Shown: positions 42,832 to 54,507 of the stretch, piece by piece
Numbering within the stretch: position 1 is the first letter of the stretch
Layout: each line of letters starts with the position of its first letter
Origin: Phenylobacterium sp.
GTDB lineage: Bacteria > Pseudomonadota > Alphaproteobacteria > Caulobacterales > Caulobacteraceae
Direction: 5' to 3'
Assembly: GCF_030681155.1 (NCBI RefSeq)
Contig: NZ_JAUXXE010000034.1
Coordinates: 1 to 64,000, forward strand
Length of the DNA stretch: 64,000 nt
The notes under the pieces: generated by a model
What the model was told of the DNA's origin: nothing
The model's database searches: none
The model's input: only the letters and a program-made list of their open reading frames with translations
Made by a program: the position numbers and the translations under genes

Positions 42832-43953
42832 CTAAACGCGGCCATCGCCGCCGGGGACCAAGGCCCCGCCGCCGGTTTGGCCGCGATGGCGCAGATAGGC
42901 GTCGGCCAGTACGCAGGCGGTCATGGCCTCGACTACTGGCACGGCCCGCAGGCCCACACAGGGGTCGTGGCGACCCTTGGTGCGCAGGTCGATCTCCTCG
43001 CCCGCCTCATTGAGGCTGCGGCGCAGGGTGAGGATCGAGGAGGTGGGCTTGAAGGCGACGCGGGCCACCACCGGCTGGCCGGAGGAGATGCCGCCCAGGA
43101 TGCCGCCGGCGCTGTTGGACAGGAACATCGGGCCGTCATTGCCCATGCGCATCTCGTCGGCGTTTTCCTCGCCGGAGAACGCGGCCGAAGCGAAGCCCGC
43201 GCCGATCTCGACGCCCTTGGAGGCGTTGATCGACATCAGGGCGGCCGCAAGTTCGGCGTCGAGCTTGCCGTAGACAGGCGCGCCCCAGCCGGCCGGAACG
43301 CCCACCGCCTCCACCTCGACGATGGCGCCGGTCGAGGAGCCGGCCTTGCGGACCTTTTCCAGGTGCTCTTCCCAAACAGGAACCATCTGGGCGTCAGGGC
43401 ACCAGAAAGGGTTCTCGGTCCGCTGATCCCAATCGAAGCGGCTGCGGTCGACGGCGTGCGGGCCGATCTGGACCACCGCAGCGCGGATCGTCACGCCCGC
43501 AAGGATCTTGCGGGCCACGGCGCCGGCGGCCACCCGCGAGGCGGTCTCGCGGGCCGAGGCCCGTCCGCCGCCGCGATAGTCGCGCACGCCGTACTTGGCG
43601 AAATAGGTGTAGTCGGCATGGCCCGGCCGGAACTGGGTGGCGATCTCGCCGTAGTCGCGTGAGCGCTGGTCGACATTCTCGATCATCATCGAGATCGGGG
43701 TACCGGTGGTGACCTGGCCACCGGTGCGTTCGTCTTCGAACACGCCGGACAGGATTTTCACCGCGTCCGGTTCCTGGCGTTGAGTAACGAACTTGCCTTG
43801 GCCCGGACGGCGCTGGTCGAGCCAGACCTGGACCTCTTCGGCGGTCAGCGGCAGGCCGGGAGGGCAACCATCAACCACGCAGCCGAGAGCCGGCCCATGG
43901 CTCTCGCCCCAGGTGGTGACACGGAAGAGGTGGCCGAAGGTGTTGTGCGACAT
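42832..43953 (-). CDS. aroC: Chorismate synthase
   Basis: A 373-residue enzyme that converts 5-enolpyruvylshikimate 3-phosphate to chorismate with reduced FMN, the last shared step of aromatic amino-acid synthesis. It shows [21 protein letters not shown] at the start, [46 protein letters not shown] and [13 protein letters not shown]. Length is normal. No strong SD; the start MSHNTFG is the family N-terminus. Confidence 0.96.
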   Translation of the reverse strand: MSHNTFGHLFRVTTWGESHGPALGCVVDGCPPGLPLTAEEVQVWLDQRRPGQGKFVTQRQEPDAVKILSGVFEDERTGGQVTTGTPISMMIENVDQRSRDYGEIATQFRPGHADYTYFAKYGVRDYRGGGRASARETASRVAAGAVARKILAGVTIRAAVVQIGPHAVDRSRFDWDQRTENPFWCPDAQMVPVWEEHLEKVRKAGSSTGAIVEVEAVGVPAGWGAPVYGKLDAELAAALMSINASKGVEIGAGFASAAFSGEENADEMRMGNDGPMFLSNSAGGILGGISSGQPVVARVAFKPTSSILTLRRSLNEAGEEIDLRTKGRHDPCVGLRAVPVVEAMTACVLADAYLRHRGQTGGGALVPGGDGRV

Positions 43954-43986
43954 GCTGGCGCTTTTAAAGGCGGGACGCCGACTGCG

Positions 43987-44694
43987 CTAGGCCGCCCACG
44001 CGGCGGCGAAGCGGCGACGCAGGGTTCTGGCGGCGGAATCTGTGGTGCGGACCTGAGCCGCGAGCCGCAGGAAGAGATGTCCCTGCCGGTGCGGACCGCG
44101 GGCCGGCAGGCCTTGGCCGACCAGCCGGACCAAGCCTCGCTCGCCGGCCTTTCGGGTCACCCAGACCACGCGACGGCCCAGCGGCGTGTCGAGCGCCACT
44201 CGTCCGCCCTGGGCCAGCAGGCCCGGGTCCAACGGCACGGTGAGCCAGAGGTCGTCTCCCCGCACCAGCATTTCGCCCTCGCCGCGCACCGTGATCTCGA
44301 ACTCGATGTCGCCAACGCGCAGGGTGTCGCCGGTGCGCAGGCCTTCGGGCAGAGTGATCTTCAGGCGACGGCCACTGGCCAGCCGGTGCATCAGCACGCC
44401 GCCGTTCATCGCCAGCAGCGGGGTGATGTCCAGGCGGCTGTCGACAGTGGCCGGGCGCACGACGGTCGCCGGGGGCTGGATGATGCTGTCGGTGATCTTG
44501 GGCGCATTGAGCAGGCGATAGGCTTCCACCGCCAGCCGAAACCGTTCGGCGTCCCCGCCTGGACGATCTGGATGGGCCAGCTTGGCCGCCTCGCGGAAGG
44601 CCAGCCGAAGCTCGGCCGCGGTGGCGAGCGGCGAGACCCCAAGGATCTCGCGCGCCTGCTTCCTATGCATCGTTTCGGGTTGGGGCGCGGCCAT
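43987..44694 (-). CDS. DnaJ-like co-chaperone (J domain plus C-terminal domain, no zinc finger)
   Basis: A 235-residue protein. The J domain (about 9-60) has the DnaK-stimulating HPD motif in [11 protein letters not shown]. The following part resembles the DnaJ C-terminal substrate-binding fold ([20 protein letters not shown] and [24 protein letters not shown]), as in CbpA. The Gly/Phe linker is short and no Cys-rich domain is present. It would deliver clients to DnaK. ATG at 44694 or 44670 (MHRKQAR); neither has a clear SD. Confidence 0.82.
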   Translation of the reverse strand: MAAPQPETMHRKQAREILGVSPLATAAELRLAFREAAKLAHPDRPGGDAERFRLAVEAYRLLNAPKITDSIIQPPATVVRPATVDSRLDITPLLAMNGGVLMHRLASGRRLKITLPEGLRTGDTLRVGDIEFEITVRGEGEMLVRGDDLWLTVPLDPGLLAQGGRVALDTPLGRRVVWVTRKAGERGLVRLVGQGLPARGPHRQGHLFLRLAAQVRTTDSAARTLRRRFAAAWAA

Positions 44695-44771
44695 CGCCCG
44701 GACTTTGCGACCATCGTGGTCAACGCACCGTTAAACATGCCAAGCGCGCGAACTCGCGCTATACGGCGACC

Positions 44772-45437
44772 ATGAGCGACAAGACCGCCATTCCCCCGTC
44801 TCCCAGCGAAGACGAGTACGTCCGTCAGGTGTCCGCGGCCGAGCCGCCGCCGCTACTGTCCGCCCAGGACCCGTTCGAGCTGTTCGCCGAATGGATGAAG
44901 GAGGCTGTCGCCAAGGAGCCGAACGACGCCAACGGCATGGCGCTGTCCACGGTCGATGAGACCGGTATGCCGGACTCTCGCATGGTGCTGCTGAAGGACG
45001 CCGGCCCGGACGGCTTCGTCTTCTACAGCAACCTTGGGAGCGCCAAGGGCCGCCAGCTCGCGGCCAATCCGAAGGCGGCGCTGCTGTTCCACTGGAAGTC
45101 CCTGCGTCGCCAGGTGCGGGTGCGCGGGACCGTGGTTCCGGTGACGCCTGAAGAGGCCGACGCTTACTTCGCCACCCGCGCGCGGCCCGCCCAGATCGGG
45201 GCGTGGGCCTCGGAGCAGTCCCGGCCCTTGCCCGACCGGCTGGCGCTCGAAAAGCGTATCGCCGAGATGGGCCTGAAGTTCGGGATCGGGAAGGTGTCGC
45301 GTCCGCCTCACTGGTCGGGCTTCCGGGTTGTGCCAGATACCATTGAGTTCTGGCGCGACCGGCCGTTCCGCCTGCACGAGCGCCTGGTGTTCGTGAAGGT
45401 CGGGGAGGGCTGGACCACTCAGCGCCTCTATCCTTGA
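44772..45437 (+). CDS. pdxH: Pyridoxamine 5'-phosphate oxidase
   Basis: A 221-residue FMN enzyme that makes pyridoxal 5'-phosphate from PNP or PMP. It has [58 protein letters not shown] and [18 protein letters not shown], ending in the usual W-x-x-x-R-L-x-P. TATACG lies 6 bases before the ATG with no SD between, so the mRNA may be leaderless. Its stop overlaps the start (TTGA) of the downstream kinase. Confidence 0.96.
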   Translation: MSDKTAIPPSPSEDEYVRQVSAAEPPPLLSAQDPFELFAEWMKEAVAKEPNDANGMALSTVDETGMPDSRMVLLKDAGPDGFVFYSNLGSAKGRQLAANPKAALLFHWKSLRRQVRVRGTVVPVTPEEADAYFATRARPAQIGAWASEQSRPLPDRLALEKRIAEMGLKFGIGKVSRPPHWSGFRVVPDTIEFWRDRPFRLHERLVFVKVGEGWTTQRLYP

Positions 45438-46936
45438 CGGACGCCGAAGAGGCTGAGGTCACAGCCTGGTTCGGCGAGCGCGCCGAGCGGACGATCGAGA
45501 CAGCCTGTGCTCGCGTATTCCTGGCCGGAGACACCGCCTTCAAGGTCAAGCGGCGGGTCGAGCTCGGCTATCTGGACTATTCGACCCTGGACCTGCGCCA
45601 CTGGGCGCTGGAGCGTGAGCTTCGGTTCAACCTGGCCGCCACCTCCGACATATATCGCGCCGTCCGCCGGCTGACTCGAACCGCCGATGGCGGCCTGGAG
45701 CTGGACGGCCCGGGAACGGTGGTCGAGTTCGCGCTGGAAATGCGCCGGTTCGATGAGAGCTTCGTGCTGGCCGCGCGGCCCTGGGCCGTGGACGGCGAAC
45801 TGGCCGAGGCCATGGGGCGCGAGGTGGCTGGGCTTCATGCGCGGGCCACGGTCCGGCCGCAAGGCGGTGGCGGCAAGGCCCTGAAATACACCATCGATTC
45901 CAACGCCAAATTGATCCGGGAGTTGACGCCGCAACTGGGCGAGGAGCGGGTCGAGGCGTTGGTGACGGCCACGGACGCCGAATACTACCGCCGCGAGGCG
46001 CTGTTGGACGCGCGCCGGACCGCGGGGTTCGCGCGCCAATGCCACGCCGACCTGCACCTGGGGAACATCCTGCTGGAGGGCGGCAAGCCGATCCTCTTCG
46101 ACTGCATCGAGTTCAACGACGTGCTGTCGGACATCGATATTCAGTACGATCTCGCATTCCTGTTGATGGATCTGGACTTCCGCCGCCGCCGTGACGCCGC
46201 GGTGCGGGTGCTGTCGGCCTATATGGATGAGGGACTGCGGCACTCCGGGCCAGATCTGCTGGCCGGCCTTGCCGCACTCCCGCTGATGATGGCCGTGCGG
46301 GCTGGCGTGCGCACCCACGTCCAGGCTCACAGCGGCGACTATCAGGCCGCCAGCGACTATCTGGACGCCGGCCTGCGCCATCTGTCGCCGCCACCGCCGA
46401 AGTTGACGGCGGTTGGAGGGCTCTCGGGCAGCGGCAAGTCGACCTTCGCGCGCCTCATCGCACCGGGGCTCGGCGCGTCGCCGGGCGCGGTGGTGCTGCG
46501 CACCGACGAGATCCGCAAACGGCTGCTTGGCGTCGCGCCCGATGCATCGCTGCCGTCGACCGTCTATTCGCCGGCCTTCTATGCCGAGGTCTACGAGGCT
46601 CTGTTGAGCGAGGCTCGTACCTTGTTGGCCGCCGGCCGCGCAGTGGTGGTGGACGCGACCTTCATCCAGCCAGACCTGCGCGCGCGGGTCGAGAACCTCG
46701 CGGTAGAGGCTGGCGTGCCATTCCATGGCGTTTGGCTGGAGGCCGCGCCAGAGGTGTTGGCCGAGCGCATCGAGGGCCGGAAGGGCGATGCTTCCGACGC
46801 CACCGTCGCCACCCTGCGCATGCAGCTTGATCGCGATGTCGGGCCGATCGACTGGGTGCGGGTGGACGCCTCGGGTCCGGCTCAGGACGCGGCGGAAGCA
46901 TGGTCGGTCAAGCACGGCGGATCGCCGCTGCCTTGA
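45434..46936 (+). CDS. Fused aminoglycoside-phosphotransferase-like / P-loop kinase protein
   Basis: A 500-residue two-domain protein. The N-terminal APH-like kinase (about residues 1-320) has the catalytic [11 protein letters not shown] and the Mg-binding DCIEFND. The C-terminal P-loop domain (about 330-500) has Walker [11 protein letters not shown] and resembles zeta-toxin or gluconate-type kinases ([19 protein letters not shown]). The start is TTG, overlapping the pdxH stop. The pairing is known as a COG2187/COG0645 fusion; no substrate is established. Coupling to pdxH is suggestive of a small-metabolite kinase. Confidence 0.83.
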   Translation: MTDAEEAEVTAWFGERAERTIETACARVFLAGDTAFKVKRRVELGYLDYSTLDLRHWALERELRFNLAATSDIYRAVRRLTRTADGGLELDGPGTVVEFALEMRRFDESFVLAARPWAVDGELAEAMGREVAGLHARATVRPQGGGGKALKYTIDSNAKLIRELTPQLGEERVEALVTATDAEYYRREALLDARRTAGFARQCHADLHLGNILLEGGKPILFDCIEFNDVLSDIDIQYDLAFLLMDLDFRRRRDAAVRVLSAYMDEGLRHSGPDLLAGLAALPLMMAVRAGVRTHVQAHSGDYQAASDYLDAGLRHLSPPPPKLTAVGGLSGSGKSTFARLIAPGLGASPGAVVLRTDEIRKRLLGVAPDASLPSTVYSPAFYAEVYEALLSEARTLLAAGRAVVVDATFIQPDLRARVENLAVEAGVPFHGVWLEAAPEVLAERIEGRKGDASDATVATLRMQLDRDVGPIDWVRVDASGPAQDAAEAWSVKHGGSPLP

Positions 46937-46940
46937 TTTT

Positions 46941-48074
46941 TCAGGGCTTGCCGGACATTTTCACGTCGGAGCTCGCGACCTGCGGCGTCTCCGTCGGCGT
47001 GCCCTGAGCGGGTGCCGGCGCGGGGGCGGCGGCCGCGGCGACTTCGGCGTTCCAACTGAACCGATAGCGGACCAGATAGCCGTCGTGATCGGAGAGGCGG
47101 CGGCGGCCAGGCTGGGGTCCAAACACCTTTTCCACCCTGACGGGGCGAACGCTCACCGCGCCGTCGCTGGCGAACGCCTGGAGGTCCTGGGAGCGCAGCC
47201 AGGGTTGCTCGCCATCGACGGGGGGTTGCCCGTCGCACGGGTTGGACGGGTGATTGCAGAATTCGCTGACCACGACATAGGGCCGCTCGGCCGCCTGGTA
47301 GTCGTAGCGTTCGGGCGCATTCCTGACGTTGAAATCGCCGCCGATCAGCAGCGGTGTCTCGGCCTTCCAGTGGTTGTTGATAAAGGCGTTGAGTTCCTCG
47401 GTCTGCAGGTTGTGGGCGCGCAGGGACCGCTTCACCGGCACCCGCGAGGCGCCCCGCGAATTCAGGTGGGTGTTGATGATGTCGAGGTCTTGCGGCAGGT
47501 CCGGCGGCGCGAGGCGGACCAGCATGGCCCCCTTGTTGGCCAGGCAGTCGAACCCGGCGCAGAAGCGGTAGGGGGTGTTGCGCACCTCCACCATGGGCAC
47601 GTCGCTCAGCACATGCAGGCCGGCGCTAGTGAACTTTCCCCAGCCCTCTCCGAAACGCACATAGCGGACGCGGCGGTATTTGCGGCCGTCCTCCGGGGCC
47701 GTGCCGGACGCCCGCTCGCCGCGCGTCGGTCCCTGGGCCCAGTAGCGGTAGCCGCTGGTCTTCACCAGATCGCTGACTTCGCTGCGGAAGTCTTCCTGGA
47801 TCAGCACGACGTCCGGCTGGCGGCCTTCTGCGCGCATCGCGGCCAGCTCGGCTCCGATCTTCTTGAGCGCCTTGGCCCGACCGGTCGCGATGGGCCAGGG
47901 CAGGCCGCGGACATTGTAGGTGAGGACGCTGATTTCAGCGCTGTGGGTGTCAGCCGGGGCAGGGCGCTCGATCGTCAGCACGGGCGGCGGCGCGAACGAG
48001 GTTTTGTCGGCGTGCGGGGTAGTCGCCGCGGTGGCCGTCAGTACGGGGACTATGGCTGTCGCCGCCAAGTTCAC
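46941..48074 (-). CDS. Endonuclease/exonuclease/phosphatase (EEP) family protein
   Basis: About 377 residues. The EEP core has SVLTYNVRGLPWP (first metal site), VVLIQEDF (Glu), INTHLNSRG, IGGDFNV and LSDHDGYLVRY (Asp-His catalytic pair). Relatives include sphingomyelinase-like and DNase-like enzymes; an envelope lipid or nucleic acid target is possible. The N-terminus has a hydrophobic stretch (NLAATAIVPVLTATAATT) that looks like a signal anchor. Start uncertain: GTG 48074 is proposed, since longer starts overlap the next gene. The Ala/Pro-rich C-terminus is disordered. Confidence 0.8.
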   Translation of the reverse strand: MNLAATAIVPVLTATAATTPHADKTSFAPPPVLTIERPAPADTHSAEISVLTYNVRGLPWPIATGRAKALKKIGAELAAMRAEGRQPDVVLIQEDFRSEVSDLVKTSGYRYWAQGPTRGERASGTAPEDGRKYRRVRYVRFGEGWGKFTSAGLHVLSDVPMVEVRNTPYRFCAGFDCLANKGAMLVRLAPPDLPQDLDIINTHLNSRGASRVPVKRSLRAHNLQTEELNAFINNHWKAETPLLIGGDFNVRNAPERYDYQAAERPYVVVSEFCNHPSNPCDGQPPVDGEQPWLRSQDLQAFASDGAVSVRPVRVEKVFGPQPGRRRLSDHDGYLVRYRFSWNAEVAAAAAPAPAPAQGTPTETPQVASSDVKMSGKP

Positions 48075-48163
48075 AGGTCGAAGGTTTCCGCTTGGTTGGA
48101 GCCAGCCGACGAAACTATCTCGGCTTCCAGCGCCTGCGCCAAATGAACAACCGGTGAGGCTCG

Positions 48164-49360
48164 CTAGACAGCTTGCCCCGCGACCCAACCCGATGACCAG
48201 GCCCACTGGAAATTATAACCGCCCAGCCAGCCGGTGACATCGACCACCTCGCCGATGAAATAGAGCCCCGGTACGTCCTTGGCGGCCATGGTCTTGGAAT
48301 CCAGTTGGCTGGTGTCGACGCCGCCGAGCGTCACCTCGGCGGTCCGGTAGCCCTCGGAGCCGACCGGCTTGACGGTCCAGGCGTTCACCGCCTCGTCGAT
48401 GCGGGCGATCAGCTTGTCCGACAGGTCGCCGACGTTGTTCGGCGCGCCGATCTCGTCGAGGATCATCTGCGCCACGCGGCGCGGAAGGTGATCGGCCAGC
48501 ACCGTGATCACCGCCTGTTTGCCCCGTGATCCGCGCGCGGCCTTCAGGACCTCGGTCAGCTTGACGCCGGGGGCCATCGTCACCGTGATCGCCTGGCCCT
48601 CGCGCCAGTAGGACGAGATCTGCAGGATAGCCGGGCCGCTGAGACCGCGATGGGTGAACAGCATGGCCTCGGCGAACTTGGTCTTGCCGCAGGCGGCCAC
48701 CGCGTCGACCGCGACCCCCGCCAACGGCTTCAGGCGCTCTAGGGTTTTGATCTCGAAGGTCAGGGGAACCAGCGCCGGCCGGGTCTCGATGATGTTCAGG
48801 CCGAACTGCTGGGCGATCTCATAGCCGAAACCGGTAGCGCCCATCTTCGGGATGGACTTGCCGCCGCTGGCGATCACCACCGAGGCGCAGGTGACGGTGC
48901 CATGGGGCAGGGCGAGGCGGAAACCGCTCTCGGTCTTCTCGATCTTCTCGACCGCTGTCCGCAGCCGCAGTTCGACGCCGTTCGCCCGCATCGCCCGCGT
49001 CAGCATCTCGATGATCTGCTTGGCGGAGTCGTCGCAGAAGAGCTGGCCCAGGGTCTTCTCGTGATAGGCTATGCCCTCGCGCTCGACCCAGGCGACGAAG
49101 TCCTTCTGCGTGTAGCGGCGCAGCGCCGAGATGGCGAAGTGCGGATTGGCCGAGATGAAGTTGGCCGGCCCGGCGTGGATGTTGGTGAAGTTGCAGCGGC
49201 CGCCGCCGGAGATACGGATCTTCTCGCCAGGGGCCGCGGCGTGGTCGACGACCAGCACCTTGCGGCCGCGCTTGCCGGCCTCGATCGCGCACATCATGCC
49301 CGCCGCGCCCGCGCCGATCACGACGACGTCAAAAGAGTCCAATTGCCGCCTCGCGACCAA
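48164..49360 (-). CDS. HI0933/YhiN-type FAD-dependent oxidoreductase
   Basis: A 398-residue flavoprotein (BaiN/RdsA relatives). FAD-binding GxGxxG is VVVIGAGAAGMMCA, followed by the family signature GEKIRISGGGRCNFTN and RLPDEG-like YHEKTLGQLFCDDSAKQI. The C-terminal FAD-closing segment is GLYFIGEVVDVTGWLGGYNFQWAWSSG. Start codons available are TTG at 49360 or 49342; GAGGCGG lies just before the latter and may be the true site. Function in the cell is not settled for the family. Confidence 0.9.
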   Translation of the reverse strand: MVARRQLDSFDVVVIGAGAAGMMCAIEAGKRGRKVLVVDHAAAPGEKIRISGGGRCNFTNIHAGPANFISANPHFAISALRRYTQKDFVAWVEREGIAYHEKTLGQLFCDDSAKQIIEMLTRAMRANGVELRLRTAVEKIEKTESGFRLALPHGTVTCASVVIASGGKSIPKMGATGFGYEIAQQFGLNIIETRPALVPLTFEIKTLERLKPLAGVAVDAVAACGKTKFAEAMLFTHRGLSGPAILQISSYWREGQAITVTMAPGVKLTEVLKAARGSRGKQAVITVLADHLPRRVAQMILDEIGAPNNVGDLSDKLIARIDEAVNAWTVKPVGSEGYRTAEVTLGGVDTSQLDSKTMAAKDVPGLYFIGEVVDVTGWLGGYNFQWAWSSGWVAGQAV

Positions 49361-49523
49361 GTGAAGATGCCGCCCTTCGATAAGAGGCCGGTCTCCAAGT
49401 CAACCTGAGCCGTGGCGCGGTTCAGTTTACGTCGCTTGCTTCACCGACCCGCGTTGCTTTGCCGACTTGGTGAATCTAGCTTGCGGGCCAGCCCAAAAGG
49501 GCAACGTCGGGAGGAATAAAAAT

Positions 49524-51362
<1,839 letters not shown>

Positions 51363-51490
51363 TCGCAGGCGACCTCCGGCTCCGGTCATCGCCGACGTCT
51401 TCGGCGGCGGCTCGGCCGGAGGCAGTCTCGCGGCGCTTCGCCGACCTCTATCTGCACGCGGCCACGCTCATCGCGCTGGCCCCGGCGCTC

Positions 51491-51784
51491 ATGGTCGCGG
51501 TCGGCTGGACGGGGGCCAGGTTCGGCCTGCTGAGCGCTGAGTTCGGCCTGGGGGTCATGACCTATCAGTGGGCGCCGCATGTCGCCTCGGCCAGCGTGGC
51601 GGCTGGCATCTTTGGCGTCATCGTCGCCCTGATGGCCGGCTTTTCGCGCTTTTGGGTGCGGGCCTTGCTCGTGATCGTCATCACCACCCTGACGCTGTTC
51701 GCCTATGTCTGGGAGCGTCAGGCCCAGCCCTGGGCGCCGGCGTTGTCTCACTCCAGCGCGGCGATATTGCATGAACTTGCGTAG
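51491..51784 (+). CDS. Small membrane protein, possible remnant of a DUF1499 protein
   Basis: A 97-residue frame with two or three hydrophobic helices (WTGARFGLLSAEFGLGVMTY, SVAAGIFGVIVALMAGF, RALLVIVITTLTLFAYVW), which resembles the N-terminal membrane domain of DUF1499 proteins. The DUF1499 core that would normally follow is absent, and in-frame sequence upstream of the first ATG (RRFADLYLHAATLIALAPAL) also looks membrane-coding but has no start. It may be a truncated, decayed gene. A second frame-consistent open stretch continues after the stop to 51952. Confidence 0.4.
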   Translation: MVAVGWTGARFGLLSAEFGLGVMTYQWAPHVASASVAAGIFGVIVALMAGFSRFWVRALLVIVITTLTLFAYVWERQAQPWAPALSHSSAAILHELA

Positions 51785-51940
51785 GGTTTGATCGGCGTCG
51801 TCGGCTCGAAAGAGCCGTGCGTGATCGCCGATATCACCGACGATCAAGCTTGGACGGCCGCGCTGGAGCGCAGCCGCGATGGAATTCTCCGGTGGCTCGA
51901 GATGCGGCTACGCGGTGAGCCGCTGGCGCGGAGCTGCCCG

Positions 51941-52837
51941 TCAGCCGGCTAGCCGGTAGTCGCTCTCGGGCCCCGGCTGGCCGTCGGTCGTCAGTATGCC
52001 GCGCCGCTCCAGGTCGATGATATGGCCGAGCACCGAGCGCGCCGCGGCCGGCCAGAGGCGCTTGTCGACGTCGGCGTAGAGCACCGGGACCATGTCCTTG
52101 ATCCGGCCGTGCCCGTCGGTGACGGCCTTGAGGACTTGGGCCTCGCGAGCGCGGCGGTGGGCGATATAGGCTGCGATGAAGGGATCTACGTCCGGGACGG
52201 GCGGGCCGTGTGTCGGCCATAGAGTCGTGAAATTGCGCGCCTTCACCAGGTCCAGGCTTTCCATATAGGCGGTCATGTCGCCGTCCGGGGGCGAGACCAC
52301 CGTGGTCGACCAGCCCATGATGTGGTCGCCGGAGAACAGGGCGTTCTCTTCTAGCAGGGCGAAGCAGATGTGGTTGGAGGTGTGACCTGGCGTGGCGATC
52401 GCCTCCAGGGTCCAGCCGGGTCCCTTGAAGATCGCACCGCCGCCGCAGATGTCGATGTCGGGTGTGAAGTCCAGATCGTGGCCAGCCTCGGTGATAACCA
52501 CCGAATCGACCGCCTGGCCGCCGACGGCGCAGCCATAGATCTTCGCTCCAGTTTTCTCCTGCAGCGGGCGCGCAAGGGGGGAATGGTCGGAGTGATGGTG
52601 GGTGACCAGGATGTGGGTCACCGTCTCACCCTGCAGCGCGGCCATCAGCGCGTCGAGGTGTTCGGGCAGGTCGGGGCCCGGGTCGATGACCGCGACCTCG
52701 CCCTTGCCGATGATGTAGGTGACGGTGCCCAGATAGGTGAACGGGCCCGGATTGTTGGCCACCACCCGCCGGATCAGCGGCGAGACCTGGTCGCAGGCGC
52801 CGTAGTCGAACTTGATCTCGCGGACATAGGGGATCAT
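51941..52837 (-). CDS. Metallo-beta-lactamase-fold hydrolase (LACTB2-like)
   Basis: A 298-residue MBL hydrolase. The metal motif is THHHSDHSPLA (HxHxDH), with further ligands His in TPGHTSNH and Asp in FSGDHIMGW, and His in PTHGPP. A C-terminal winged-helix-like domain (about 220-298: AREAQVLKAVTDGHGRIKDMV) is the BLACT_WH type, as in human LACTB2. Relatives are ribonucleases or glyoxalase-like hydrolases. The ATG start (MIPYVREIKFDYG) is preferred over a TTG two codons upstream; AAGGAT is in reach. Confidence 0.85.
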   Translation of the reverse strand: MIPYVREIKFDYGACDQVSPLIRRVVANNPGPFTYLGTVTYIIGKGEVAVIDPGPDLPEHLDALMAALQGETVTHILVTHHHSDHSPLARPLQEKTGAKIYGCAVGGQAVDSVVITEAGHDLDFTPDIDICGGGAIFKGPGWTLEAIATPGHTSNHICFALLEENALFSGDHIMGWSTTVVSPPDGDMTAYMESLDLVKARNFTTLWPTHGPPVPDVDPFIAAYIAHRRAREAQVLKAVTDGHGRIKDMVPVLYADVDKRLWPAAARSVLGHIIDLERRGILTTDGQPGPESDYRLAG

Positions 52838-52903
52838 CGGCAATATCCTTGGGCGGCGCCCTAATTGCTCGTCCCGACCTCGACTTGATGAATGAGGTCG
52901 GTC

Positions 52904-53068
52904 ATGGCGACGGACGCGGCGATTTTTGTATCAAAACGGCTTCAGAGGGTGGTGTCGGCCTTGCTGTGTCTCGTGGCGGCCCACTTGGTGCTGGCGGTCG
53001 CGAGCTGCGAACCAGAGCAGGTCGCCATGGGGGCGACCCGCGTCCCGCTCGAATTCAACCAGCCCTAA
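52904..53068 (+). CDS. Small lipoprotein- or anchor-like protein, 54 residues
   Basis: A short gene with an SD-like GAGG seven bases before ATG. The product has a basic N-terminus (VSKRLQRV), one hydrophobic helix (VSALLCLVAAHLVLAVAS) and then Cys (VASCEPEQ), which would fit a type II signal with a lipobox-like AVASC. The mature part would be only about 20 residues. Its stop overlaps the convergent DUF442 gene. It is below usual gene-calling length, so support is moderate. Confidence 0.45.
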   Translation: MATDAAIFVSKRLQRVVSALLCLVAAHLVLAVASCEPEQVAMGATRVPLEFNQP

Positions 53069-53475
53069 CGGGGAAATGCGCCGGACAGATCATAGCCGGC
53101 CTGCGATCCTAGCTCGACAAGCTCCTCGGCGCTGCGCTCGTCGGCCTGGAACTGGCCTAGCGACCAGGTGACAATGGACCGGGTCCCTGAACGGCAGAAG
53201 GCCAGAACCGGACCTTCGGCGGCCTCGACCGCGCGATAGTTGGCTTCGACCTGGTCCGGCGTCGGCGCGCCGCGTACCGGAATGTGCACATAGCCAAGTC
53301 CAGCGGCCTTGGCGGCGGCCTCGACCTCGGCGCTCGTCGGTTGGCCGGGCTCTTCGCCGTCGGGGCGATTGTTGATCACCAGCTTGAAGCCCAGGCCGGC
53401 GGCCGTGGCGAGATCGTCGAGCCCGATCTGGGGGGCGACGGAGAGCTGGTCGGTGACGCGTCGAAAATCAGTCAT
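53065..53475 (-). CDS. DUF442 (TIGR01244-type) phosphatase-like protein
   Basis: A 136-residue protein of the beta-lactamase-hydrolase-like group, with a dual-specificity-phosphatase fold. The Cys-x5-Arg signature is FCRSGTRS. LVINNRPDGEEPGQP and YVHIPVRGAPTPDQV are family landmarks. Some relatives are fused to rhodanese or MBL hydrolases and linked to sulfide handling; the neighbouring MBL hydrolase is convergent-side, not fused. Cytoplasmic. Confidence 0.85.
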   Translation of the reverse strand: MTDFRRVTDQLSVAPQIGLDDLATAAGLGFKLVINNRPDGEEPGQPTSAEVEAAAKAAGLGYVHIPVRGAPTPDQVEANYRAVEAAEGPVLAFCRSGTRSIVTWSLGQFQADERSAEELVELGSQAGYDLSGAFPR

Positions 53476-53583
53476 GTGAGCTACCGGAGGCTGGGAAGAG
53501 GACCCTTCGTTGACATCATCGGGGGGCGATGAAAGTTTCGCAACGTCCGGCCGTCAAATGGCCTCCACCTTGAGCCCCCTCAA

Positions 53584-54507
53584 ATGTTGCGTTTCATCGG
53601 CCGCCGCCTGCTCGTGGCCATACCGACGCTTTTCCTGGTCGTTACAGTCGCGTTCTTCATGATGCGCGCGGCGCCCGGCAGTCCGTTCGACAGCGATCGC
53701 AAGCTCGCGCCCGAGATCGAGCGAAACGTGATGGCGAAATACGGCATGGATAAGCCGATCGGTGAGCAATATTTCAACTATATCAAAGGGGTGGTTCAGG
53801 GCGACTTCGGCCCGTCGTTGAAGTATCAGGACAAGAGCGTCCTGGAGATCCTGCAAGAGAACTACAAGGTCAGCCTGGTCCTGGGCCTATCGGCGATCCT
53901 GATCGCCAGTATCGTGGGGGTGACGCTGGGCGTCCTGGCCGCGCTTCGGCAGAACGGTCTCATCGACTATGGGGTGATGGGCGTGGCGATCCTCGGGGTG
54001 TGTATTCCCACCTTCGTCACCGCGCCGCTGCTGGTGCTGCTGTTCGGATCCCAGCTTCAGATCTTGCCGTCGGGGGGGTGGAACGGCGGCGCGCTGGCGA
54101 ATCTCATCCTGCCGGTGACCGTGCTCGCCCTGCCGCAGATCGCCATCATCTCGCGGCTGACGCGCGCTGGGATGATCGAGGTGCTGCGCTCCAACTACGT
54201 CCGCACCGCCCGCGCCAAGGGCCTGCCCGAGCATCGCATTGTCGCAAAGCACGCCCTGCGCGCGGCCATACTTCCGCTGGTCAGCTACCTCGGCCCGGCC
54301 TGCGCCGGCCTGCTGACCGGCTCCCTGGTCGTGGAAAAGATCTTCAACCTGCCGGGCCTGGGGAAGTTCTTCGTCATCTCCGCGCTCCAGCGGGACTACA
54401 CCGTGGTCATGGGCATGGTGATCTTCTACGCCGCCCTGATCCTTGTCTTGAACCTGATCGCCGACCTTCTTTATGCGGTGCTCGATCCCCGCGTGAGGCT
54501 GTCTTGA
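53584..54507 (+). CDS. oppB: Peptide ABC transporter permease OppB/DppB-like
   Basis: A 307-residue inner-membrane permease with six predicted helices. It begins MLRFIGRRLLVAIPTLFLVVTVAFFMMR, the family N-terminus, and has the EAA-loop region VRTARAKGLPEHRIVAKHALR that contacts the ATPase, ending in VLDPRVRLS. It pairs with OppC to translocate oligopeptides or other substrates delivered by a binding protein. The next gene starts on its stop codon (TTGA). The SD is weak. Confidence 0.92.
   Translation: MLRFIGRRLLVAIPTLFLVVTVAFFMMRAAPGSPFDSDRKLAPEIERNVMAKYGMDKPIGEQYFNYIKGVVQGDFGPSLKYQDKSVLEILQENYKVSLVLGLSAILIASIVGVTLGVLAALRQNGLIDYGVMGVAILGVCIPTFVTAPLLVLLFGSQLQILPSGGWNGGALANLILPVTVLALPQIAIISRLTRAGMIEVLRSNYVRTARAKGLPEHRIVAKHALRAAILPLVSYLGPACAGLLTGSLVVEKIFNLPGLGKFFVISALQRDYTVVMGMVIFYAALILVLNLIADLLYAVLDPRVRLS

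Noticed and set aside
51386..51847. 153-codon minus-strand frame overlapping the DUF1499-like region
   Set aside because: Gly/Asp/Arg-rich with no hydrophobic core or ribosome site, while the plus strand has natural membrane-protein character.
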